A DNA stretch of 64,000 nucleotides, taken from Pectobacterium parmentieri (GTDB lineage: Bacteria > Pseudomonadota > Gammaproteobacteria > Enterobacterales > Enterobacteriaceae). The DNA is taken from contig NZ_CP015749.1 in NCBI RefSeq assembly GCF_001742145.1, positions 3,348,001 to 3,412,000 on the forward strand, given 5' to 3'. Shown in pieces: positions 54,754-62,517 of the stretch (the stretch's first letter is position 1; each line of letters begins with the position of its first letter). Position numbers and translations under genes: made by a program. The notes under the pieces were generated by a model. It was not told where the DNA came from and ran no database searches. It saw only the letters and a list, made by a program, of their open reading frames with translations.

Positions 54754-56148
54754 TCAGCGCACCGTTACCGTGGAAATTCGATACCAACCGTCGGCCTGTT
54801 TGCCCTCGTTGGCGAGATTAATTCGCGATACTCCCTTTGCGTCCAGCATCGCCATTTCAATATGATACTGCCCGGCTGGCAGTGCTTTCGGCATCGCCAA
54901 TTGGTAGACGGAGGTATGTTGCCCCGGCAACCAAGTGCGGATGTCATAAGCCATTTTTCCCATACTCATTACGGTGTTGGCATCATTCACCACCCGATAG
55001 GCCACATCATATTTCAGATAAATGGGCGCTACGCCGTCGTTAAACCACTGCTGGTTTAACGTCAGACTCTGACCTTGTGCCAGTTCAGACTCATGAGTTA
55101 ACGAGGCCAAGCGAAAACGATAGCCGAGTTTGGTCAGCGCGTTATCCACAATGTCCCGATATTCCGTCGGCACACTGCGCGATTTCAGATTAATGGTGCT
55201 AGCGTGCTGTGCCAGCGCCCAGTCAAAGGCCACCTGCACTTGCGCACGAGTATAGTGCTGTACGCTCTGCCACTCCGACATATAACCACAGATTTCCAGA
55301 CTCACCGGCGCACGTTGCCACGCAGAGCTAAAATTTGGATAAAGCGCCTCCGCGTTTTGCAGCCGCTGCGGATAATCATCTTGCATGTGACTCCATTTGG
55401 TCGAAAAATTATGCCAGTCTCCCAAGCAGTCCGCACGCCATCCAGCACCTTGCTTCACTGCGCTGACCAACGCGTCACCACCGTTAATGAGCATAATTTT
55501 TGGGCTATTGGGAAACGCGGCAAAATACATTTTCACGTATTTATCCAACTGGGCTGATGTGTAGCGCTCAAGCAGCGGCGTAATGGTTGGAAAATTGGTG
55601 TTGTGCCACTCGCCCCATGATCCCACCAACCCAATATCGATATAAGCCAAATTCGAATTACCGTCATAGCGCTGTCCAAAAGCATTAAGCAAACGCTGGC
55701 TATATTCGATAAACACCGGGTCGTCCAGAGCCGGCACAAAGGTTTTTTTGTCCGGCGTCCACTCGCCCTTGATGCCTTTTTGGATCAGCCAGTCAGGAAT
55801 CTTCGAACCACTGGCAGGCTCATCAAGCGCCATAAAGCGCAACCCCACGTTCATTGGCGGGTGATGCTGGCTAGCCAGCTCGAAAATAGCGTCCACGGCT
55901 TGAAAATTATATTGGCCTTCTAGCGGTTCCAGTTCACTCCAGTAAAAGCGGTCATATTCAATGCCAGTATCCGGATAATTCGCCAGTGACAACATTGTGC
56001 CATTACCCTTGTTAAAGCTGGCAACGCCATTGCCCGGGTTCGTTAGCGGACCAGTTAGTCCTCTGGGGGTGACGGTCGTCATCGCGCCATCGGCCACACC
56101 CAATACAGAAAATAGCAAACCTCCTACAGCGATAATTTTAAAATTCAC
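54754..56148 (-). CDS. Secreted DUF4832 (glycoside-hydrolase-like) protein
   Basis: 464 residues with a Sec signal peptide (MNFKIIAVGGLLFSVLGVADG, about 1-22). A TIM-barrel-like body contains YDRFYWSELEPLEGQYNFQA and IDIGLVGSWGEWHNTNFPT. A C-terminal beta domain follows (TLNQQWFNDGVAPIYLKYDV). These are features of DUF4832 proteins, related to GH42-like hydrolases. A periplasmic role in trimming or modifying the exopolysaccharide is inference from its cluster. Candidate acidic residues sit in SELEP and SWGEWH. Complete. Confidence 0.78.
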   Translation of the reverse strand: MNFKIIAVGGLLFSVLGVADGAMTTVTPRGLTGPLTNPGNGVASFNKGNGTMLSLANYPDTGIEYDRFYWSELEPLEGQYNFQAVDAIFELASQHHPPMNVGLRFMALDEPASGSKIPDWLIQKGIKGEWTPDKKTFVPALDDPVFIEYSQRLLNAFGQRYDGNSNLAYIDIGLVGSWGEWHNTNFPTITPLLERYTSAQLDKYVKMYFAAFPNSPKIMLINGGDALVSAVKQGAGWRADCLGDWHNFSTKWSHMQDDYPQRLQNAEALYPNFSSAWQRAPVSLEICGYMSEWQSVQHYTRAQVQVAFDWALAQHASTINLKSRSVPTEYRDIVDNALTKLGYRFRLASLTHESELAQGQSLTLNQQWFNDGVAPIYLKYDVAYRVVNDANTVMSMGKMAYDIRTWLPGQHTSVYQLAMPKALPAGQYHIEMAMLDAKGVSRINLANEGKQADGWYRISTVTVR

Positions 56149-56186
56149 TTATGACTCCTTATTTCCACATCAGTAGAAACCGGAGG

Positions 56187-56594
56187 TCAGTGATCCTTCA
56201 GGCTGAGCCACCAATCCCAAATTCCTAAGTGGAAATGTGGGAAAATATCAATACCCAAGGCAGACTTAATCATGTACAGCGTCAATAGCGTCGCAAACGT
56301 GCAGAACAAACCGGAAAACAGGATCAACGCAGTCAGCAGTATGCGAAATAGCGTTGACTCTTTGCGTGGACGCTTGCGGTGATCCAGACCGAACAAAAAA
56401 ACGAAGTAATAGCGCCTGTTCAAAAAGGGGAAACTCTTACGCACGTCGACCCAATGCATTGAAGATGCCGTAATCGACAGCACCGCTTGCTCAACGGCCA
56501 GTCGCTGTTCCGAGGTAAGTTCTGTGTCGGTTTTTCCATCAAGGGCTTCATAGAAGCGCTCAATGACTAACGGGCGTTTATTCGATTCAATCAC
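56187..56594 (-). CDS. Small membrane protein of the EPS cluster, unknown function
   Basis: 135 residues, not recognised. Soluble N-terminal part (about 1-80), a basic stretch DHRKRPRKE, then a hydrophobic segment near 85-112 (LLTALILFSGLFCTFATLLTLYM) and a hydrophilic end. It lies two bases after the neighbouring glycosyltransferase gene and 38 before the DUF4832 gene, all in one direction, so it is part of the operon. Confidence 0.65.
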   Translation of the reverse strand: MIESNKRPLVIERFYEALDGKTDTELTSEQRLAVEQAVLSITASSMHWVDVRKSFPFLNRRYYFVFLFGLDHRKRPRKESTLFRILLTALILFSGLFCTFATLLTLYMIKSALGIDIFPHFHLGIWDWWLSLKDH

Positions 56595-56596
56595 TA

Positions 56597-57709
56597 TTAA
56601 CCTATTGATTTATTTACTGCGGTGTAAACGGCCATCGTTTGTTGCGCGATTTGTTGCCAATTATACCTTTGTAAATATTCAGAGTAATCAACAGATAACG
56701 ATTTAGAGCGCAATGTGATTTTTTCGGATAAATCCGCCACGTCTCCTACATTGAAATAAGTTTCTGGCGCTAAATTCACCTCCAGATTGGCTGGAATATT
56801 GCTGACCACGACAGGCAATGAGAATGACATGGCCTCCAGCAACGCAATGGGTAACCCTTCATGATATGAAGACATCACAAAGAGTTTAGCCTGTGAGAAA
56901 ACAGTTTGTAGTGCCTGACCGGTTAAAAATCCGGTCAGGATCACATTCGGGGTTTCATGGGCTAACTGTTTTAATCGCATGCTATACGCGGTGGGGTGAT
57001 CGGCATCGCCAACCAAAACCAGCGGCATCGTGACGCCTGATTGCCGATAGGCCGCGATAAGATCATGCAGGCCTTTTTCTTCTACGAAGCGACCAACCGC
57101 AACCAAATAGTTTTGTGGCTGAAGAGAAAAACGCACCAATGTTTGATTGATAACGTCCGCAGTGAGTGGCTGGGATAGACTCACACCGTTATAGATAAGA
57201 TGGGCATCATCGCGGCCATATTTCTGCTTGATAATATTATTAATAACCTCGGAGATTACAATCACTTCATTAGCATATTTCACTGCAACCTTTTCACCCA
57301 GCAATAGAACTTTCTTTGCCAAGCCCCCCCATTTCTGTCGGTCATAGTCCGGGCCATGATGAGTAAAAACCACTTTTTTACCCAGCAAACGCAGAAGCGG
57401 CACCACCAGTCCCGGGCCAATAGCATGAACATGCACCACTGTGGACCGATCAAAACAGGTGATAAATGCCGCCAGCACCGAATGAACGATAGCCTCTAAT
57501 GAACGTTTTTTCGGCGAAAATAAAGCGCGAGTCATCACGCCTCGATATTGTGATTCTTTATAATTAACATAAGGTGAACGTGCGAGAACACAAATATCCA
57601 CGTCGAATTGCTGTTTAATCGTCGGATATAAATTTTGGCAATGTGTTTCCACGCCACCCAACACGTTTGGAATACCACGTGTTCCCAGAACGGTAATTTT
57701 CGTCGTCAT
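56597..57709 (-). CDS. Glycosyltransferase family 4 (DUF1972-type N-terminus)
   Basis: 370 residues. GT-B fold: N-terminal MTTKITVLGTRGIPNVLGGVETHCQNL and C-terminal donor-binding domain with YLVAVGRFVEEKGLHDLIAAY and MSSYHEGLPIALLEAMSFSLPVVVS (the EX7E motif in E-GLPIALLE). Adds a sugar to the lipid-linked repeat unit at the inner face of the membrane; the sugar is not predictable. One base separates it from the next gene upstream. Confidence 0.87.
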   Translation of the reverse strand: MTTKITVLGTRGIPNVLGGVETHCQNLYPTIKQQFDVDICVLARSPYVNYKESQYRGVMTRALFSPKKRSLEAIVHSVLAAFITCFDRSTVVHVHAIGPGLVVPLLRLLGKKVVFTHHGPDYDRQKWGGLAKKVLLLGEKVAVKYANEVIVISEVINNIIKQKYGRDDAHLIYNGVSLSQPLTADVINQTLVRFSLQPQNYLVAVGRFVEEKGLHDLIAAYRQSGVTMPLVLVGDADHPTAYSMRLKQLAHETPNVILTGFLTGQALQTVFSQAKLFVMSSYHEGLPIALLEAMSFSLPVVVSNIPANLEVNLAPETYFNVGDVADLSEKITLRSKSLSVDYSEYLQRYNWQQIAQQTMAVYTAVNKSIG

Positions 57710-57710
57710 A

Positions 57711-58925
57711 TTATTTTTCGATTAATATTTCCTGATAAAGCGCTAATAGAGATTCTGTGTGTTTACGCAATGAATATTTTTCGCGGAGACGTTGACGCGC
57801 ATTTAATCCCATTTCTCTGGCTTTTTGCGGATTCAACGCCAGGTCATCCAGCACATCGGCTAATGCCTGAACATTACCGGGTTCGAATAAAATACCGTCT
57901 ATCTCATCGCGAATTTGTTCAGGTATACCGCCAATACGCCCGCCTACTACCGGTTTAGCGAATGCCATCGACTCCAATACCGACATTGAACAGTTTTCAT
58001 AGTATTCGGAAGGAACCACCACCGCGCGTGCGTATTTAATCAGCCGGTTAAGTTCTTCGCCCTGCTGTTTATAGCCCAGGAATTCCGCATGCGGAAATTG
58101 CGCGACCAAATCGTTATATAGCGGCCCGCTACCTGCAATTTTTAACGGAATTTTATTCCGCATTTTCTGATGCGCCCTGGCAAGCGTAGCAACGCCTTTC
58201 TCCCGACTCAGGCGGCCAATAAACAGCAAATAACCGTCGTCTTTAACTTCCTCCTCCGACAGGCTGTCATTAATGCCGTTCACAATCACGTCAATACGCA
58301 CATTCGGCAACTTGCGCATTAATTGGTTACGCAGAAATTCGCTGGGCGAAACGATCACATCCAGCGCCTGATAGTTTTTGGCAATATTCTGCCAGGCGCC
58401 TTCTAACGAAAGCAGCAGACTTTTCGATGCAGAACCTTGCTGGCACCGATATTTAAAAGCGTTAAATACCGAACCGGTTAAACAGGCGTCACAGACTTTG
58501 CCATCGCGCAGCATGGTGTACGAGGGGCAGATAATCTTGTAGTCATGAGCCGTTAACACGGTTTTACACCCAAACTGACGGGCAATTTTAATCAACGACG
58601 GCGTGAGCTGGTGGTAGATATTATGAAAATGAACGATATCCGGTTTTTCTTTACGCAATAATGCCAGCAATTTCTTACATGCCTCAGCATTATGAATAAA
58701 GTTAACTGCGGTTTTAATTACCCCAATCGCGCTGCTATTTTGATGATAATCCACATTGCCGACAAAATAGGGCGTGTAGTCTGATGGGAAGTTATTTTCA
58801 TGCTGCATAGAGAAAGCAATTACGTCAACGCCCGCCTTTTTCAACATATCAATCTCTTGAAAATAAACCGTTTCAGCGCCGCCCTTAATATAGAAAAATT
58901 TATTGACCAATAAGACTTTCATCAT
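57711..58925 (-). CDS. Glycosyltransferase family 4
   Basis: 404 residues of GT-B fold. N-terminal KVLLVNKFFYIKGGAETVYF and HFHNIYHQLTPSLI; C-terminal YLLFIGRLSREKGVATLARAH and VVPSEYYENCSMSVLESMAFAKPVVG with the EX7E motif. A Cys-containing insert (CPSYTMLRDGKVCDACLTGS) is typical of one GT4 subgroup. Part of the same operon, six bases from the GT2 gene. Confidence 0.87.
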   Translation of the reverse strand: MMKVLLVNKFFYIKGGAETVYFQEIDMLKKAGVDVIAFSMQHENNFPSDYTPYFVGNVDYHQNSSAIGVIKTAVNFIHNAEACKKLLALLRKEKPDIVHFHNIYHQLTPSLIKIARQFGCKTVLTAHDYKIICPSYTMLRDGKVCDACLTGSVFNAFKYRCQQGSASKSLLLSLEGAWQNIAKNYQALDVIVSPSEFLRNQLMRKLPNVRIDVIVNGINDSLSEEEVKDDGYLLFIGRLSREKGVATLARAHQKMRNKIPLKIAGSGPLYNDLVAQFPHAEFLGYKQQGEELNRLIKYARAVVVPSEYYENCSMSVLESMAFAKPVVGGRIGGIPEQIRDEIDGILFEPGNVQALADVLDDLALNPQKAREMGLNARQRLREKYSLRKHTESLLALYQEILIEK

Positions 58926-58931
58926 ACCTGC

Positions 58932-59921
58932 CTATTCATGAATAACCTTGCTATTTGGTGGTGTCATCGGGTCGCGCACGGGTCTGGTTAACCCCTTTAT
59001 CAATCCCGCAGAAAATACAGCCAGGTTTATCACACTCTGTATCCCGTTCAGCAGTGAACGGTTCTTAATCGTTTTTAATGCCACAAAAGCGAGTAACGGC
59101 AGCAACGCAGCGCCAATAACCGCGGCGTTAAACGTCAATAAACTCATCAACAGCGCCAGCAGATAAACCGCAAAGACCGCCTCGTTTTTTACGATATGCA
59201 ATGCCTCACGGAAATAAGGCATCCCCCATGCACTGCGTAAAAGTTCGCCCGGTGCCCAGAGAAAACCATTCCGCCATCGATATTGCAGCATTTTATATGT
59301 TGGCATGGTGTACGACGTGTGACGGAAATAAGGCACATTAAGTCGATGTAATTTATAGTGGGCATAACGCAGACGAATGCCTAATTCAGCCTCTTCATAA
59401 CCATGCAAGCTGCGGTTGGTGAGATAACCTATTTTTTCAATTGCCGAGCGGCGGTATAAGCCCCCACCGCCTAAATGACCGCAGTCACCCAGCGGATATA
59501 TTTTATGAAGGCGCTGTTTACGTGATGTAAACTCATAGTTCGCCGCACCATCCATTTCTACCGTTCCAGCCACGCCGGCGTAATCAGGGTGTGCGGTTAA
59601 AAATGCGATGCCCTGCTCAATAAAGCCATCTTCCAGCTCCATATCGCCGTCCATCAGCAGCAAATAATCCCCCTGGCTGTACAGATAACCAAGCTGATGC
59701 CCCACACCGCAACAGCGTTCGGACGGTTCAGTCAGCGACACCACGGCAACGCCTTTGGCGCTGGCAAGTTGCTGCGTGTTGTCGGTTGATAAACTATCGG
59801 CAACAATAATTTTATGAGGGTACTCCACAATATGGCGACGAATACTATCGATGGTTTTTTCGATGCATTCCGCCTCATTGAATGTCTTAATACTCACTGA
59901 AATAAAAGGTTTATCACTCAT
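58932..59921 (-). CDS. Glycosyltransferase family 2
   Basis: 329 residues. N-terminal GT-A domain: ISVSIKTFNEAECIEKTIDSI, ADSLSTDNT, and the metal site DGDME (LLLMDGDMELEDG); acceptor-side GYEEAELGIRLRY. About two to three C-terminal hydrophobic segments (240-310) anchor it. It overlaps the polymerase gene by eight bases. Confidence 0.87.
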   Translation of the reverse strand: MSDKPFISVSIKTFNEAECIEKTIDSIRRHIVEYPHKIIVADSLSTDNTQQLASAKGVAVVSLTEPSERCCGVGHQLGYLYSQGDYLLLMDGDMELEDGFIEQGIAFLTAHPDYAGVAGTVEMDGAANYEFTSRKQRLHKIYPLGDCGHLGGGGLYRRSAIEKIGYLTNRSLHGYEEAELGIRLRYAHYKLHRLNVPYFRHTSYTMPTYKMLQYRWRNGFLWAPGELLRSAWGMPYFREALHIVKNEAVFAVYLLALLMSLLTFNAAVIGAALLPLLAFVALKTIKNRSLLNGIQSVINLAVFSAGLIKGLTRPVRDPMTPPNSKVIHE

Positions 59922-61296
59922 ACAGTTTTCCGATATAACGGCGGACAGAATGGCGAATCACCAGACTTGAGCCCAGAGATAAATAAAACAGGAATTGCAG
60001 CATGGGAATAATCATCAGGATCTGGCTATAAGGCAGACTCAATAGGCACCCAACCGCAAAAACGTTAAAGGCCGGAGAAAAACTCAGCAATTGCAGGTCC
60101 TGTTGGTCTATTTCATTACGATCCAACACCGGCTTTGGCTGCACAATGATTAAGATATAAATAATTAACCCGATGAAAAATAGCGTTCCAACCACACCGA
60201 CTTCCCATAGCAGCACACTTAATGAGGTTGAATCGATGATCAGGTTATAGATGATATTCAAAAAGCCGGGAGAGACAGCGCTGCCGCTATTTGTCGCACT
60301 TAATCCATAGCCAAACAACGTGCCGGAGATCCCCCACATATCGTGATTTTTCAGCCAGAAAAATAGCGTAGTAAGACGCCCAAGCTCACCGGACTCCATA
60401 ATGTAGTCGGTATCAAAAATATAATTCAATGAATCCAGAAATACGCTCATTGCGCTTTTCGTCGGATCGCCGCCAAACGCCGAGGAGTAACCCGAGGCCA
60501 AAATGGTAATCGCCACGGTAATCAGTAACGCCATGCCGATAAAAATCAGCAAAATCGCTTTCAGGTTTACGTTATTCATGCCTTTGATGTAGCTCGGCAT
60601 TAACCAAACCCAGGCCAGTAATAACGGTGAAACCAGGATCACAAATTTCACTTCCCCCAGGATACATAAGCCAAATCCCAAAACAATATGCATCACAGTG
60701 GATTTAAACGACGTCAAACCATGTTTAAATTCCGAGACTTTCAGCAGCATAATCAACAGGCAGAACAACCCCATCGCTGCGGTATTTCCCCCGCCCATCG
60801 GGTCGCCGCCGAAAGTGCCGACTACCGAGTCCCATTTTTCGTCTTCTCCCCGTAATGCCACCCGCCGCGGCAAAACAAACAACACCTGATAAATCACCAC
60901 CGGGAACTGCGCGTAGAACACCCAATACAAACTGCGGGTCACGCGATAAATCTGTGATTCGCGGCAAAACCCCAGCAGCAGGCAAAGCATCATCAGCGAC
61001 AATGCAACCTCGTTTTTAAACCCAACGATAGCGACGGTTATCCCGCCCTGTAACAGGGTAGATAATCCCGCCATCGCCAGAAAAGAGAGGTAAAGCGTGA
61101 GAACCATCAATTCCTGCGCATCCAAATGCAATCTATCGTAGCGAGTCTGCATAATCAGCAGCCCCACCATGTTTAGCGCCAAGATAAATGGTAACCACAG
61201 CACCGCCAGCAAACCGGTGAAATACTGCGTCAATCCGCAAAATACCAGCGTGATAACAACATAAACCTGTAGGTAGAGCCCGGTATTCAAGCTCAT
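59914..61296 (-). CDS. Wzy-like polysaccharide polymerase / O-antigen ligase-type membrane protein
   Basis: 460 residues with 10-12 hydrophobic segments and a large loop near 265-350 (GGDPTKSAMSVFLDSLNYIF), the layout of Wzy polymerases. Sequence identity in this family is always low, so the call rests on topology and position between the flippase and glycosyltransferase genes. It would join repeat units in the periplasm. Overlaps the flippase gene by four bases. Confidence 0.75.
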   Translation of the reverse strand: MSLNTGLYLQVYVVITLVFCGLTQYFTGLLAVLWLPFILALNMVGLLIMQTRYDRLHLDAQELMVLTLYLSFLAMAGLSTLLQGGITVAIVGFKNEVALSLMMLCLLLGFCRESQIYRVTRSLYWVFYAQFPVVIYQVLFVLPRRVALRGEDEKWDSVVGTFGGDPMGGGNTAAMGLFCLLIMLLKVSEFKHGLTSFKSTVMHIVLGFGLCILGEVKFVILVSPLLLAWVWLMPSYIKGMNNVNLKAILLIFIGMALLITVAITILASGYSSAFGGDPTKSAMSVFLDSLNYIFDTDYIMESGELGRLTTLFFWLKNHDMWGISGTLFGYGLSATNSGSAVSPGFLNIIYNLIIDSTSLSVLLWEVGVVGTLFFIGLIIYILIIVQPKPVLDRNEIDQQDLQLLSFSPAFNVFAVGCLLSLPYSQILMIIPMLQFLFYLSLGSSLVIRHSVRRYIGKLYE

Positions 61297-62504
61297 GGTT
61301 CTGTCATCATATTTTTCAGACCATTAGCACGTTTGTTTACTTTGAGATAAATAAACGCGTAGCGTACAAACGTCAGCACAGAAAAAAGAATCATTGATGC
61401 GGCATAGTGATTATAAAAATAAGGCACAATCACAAATGCGATTAATACCACACTCAATTGTTCTAATTGGATACGCAAGAAATAGCGATGAGAGCCAAAT
61501 ATTAACTCAATCACCGTCAGCGGACACACCGCCAGCGCCGGAAATAAATAAGGCAACATATAGCGAGAGCTTGGAATGGAATTAATCCACTCCTCGCTAA
61601 AAAAAAGATGCATCACTAACGGATAAAAAACAAACACCCCTAATGTGCAAACCACCCCCGCCATCAATAATACCAGACGAACTTTTTTGAACTCATCATA
61701 GTTGAAACGTTTATTTCTGAAATCGGCAGACCAGGTTGAAAAAATAGAATTACGCACCGCATTGCCGATGATCACCACCGGAGATAAACAAAAACGGCTC
61801 ACCACCGAGAAATACCCTGCCGTCAACGCGGAAAACCAAAAATTAATCAGCATAACCGGCAAATTATTATTAACCATCGCCAGCACTTCGGCGCTGCCAA
61901 CGCGGGTGAGATGATGAGCATGCTGATGAAAGAAAGCCATATTACGTTGCGGGCTAAAATGTCCAAACGTAATGGTGTGAATATTGAACGAGAACAGAAT
62001 ACAGCCGCTAATCAGCACCATCATGGCGCAGGCCCAGGACCAATAAAACACGGTGGTATGTGAAGTGAACACCAGCGAAAGCACGACCACCACCGAGACG
62101 GCGAGTCGCTGAAAGGCCAGAAAACGGTAGTTACCCTCGCGCAGCGACAAATTCTCCGAGATCAGCACCAACGCATAGGACAGCGTGAGCAGGTAGAGAA
62201 AGAACACATTTCGCTGAAACAGCCATGCGGTCAACATCGCATAGGGCACTGCGGTAAGCAGACTTTGCAGTGTGCTGAACACCACACTCTGCGCCAGTTC
62301 GCTATCTTGCTGTTTCGGAATCAGCAGTTGCGAAGCAAAGGTACAGACCTGCGCTCCCACCAACACGATGCTGTAACTCAGCGCGTAGATCCCCACCTCG
62401 GCCATATTGTATTTATGCGAAATCAGCCAGATAGACAGCGCGCCAATCAATTGTGAAACTACCGATGAACCCGCAATGGTAGAAACGCTTTTTAGTAAAC
62501 TCAT
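61293..62504 (-). CDS. Wzx-like polysaccharide flippase
   Basis: 403 residues, about 12 membrane helices, MOP/MATE-type polysaccharide exporter: STIAGSSVVSQLIGALSIWLIS at the start and the C-terminal helix set. It would move the lipid-linked repeat unit across the inner membrane for the Wzy protein downstream. It lies 13 bases after the chain-length protein. Confidence 0.85.
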   Translation of the reverse strand: MSLLKSVSTIAGSSVVSQLIGALSIWLISHKYNMAEVGIYALSYSIVLVGAQVCTFASQLLIPKQQDSELAQSVVFSTLQSLLTAVPYAMLTAWLFQRNVFFLYLLTLSYALVLISENLSLREGNYRFLAFQRLAVSVVVVLSLVFTSHTTVFYWSWACAMMVLISGCILFSFNIHTITFGHFSPQRNMAFFHQHAHHLTRVGSAEVLAMVNNNLPVMLINFWFSALTAGYFSVVSRFCLSPVVIIGNAVRNSIFSTWSADFRNKRFNYDEFKKVRLVLLMAGVVCTLGVFVFYPLVMHLFFSEEWINSIPSSRYMLPYLFPALAVCPLTVIELIFGSHRYFLRIQLEQLSVVLIAFVIVPYFYNHYAASMILFSVLTFVRYAFIYLKVNKRANGLKNMMTEP

Positions 62505-62517
62505 CTTTTTAATAAAC

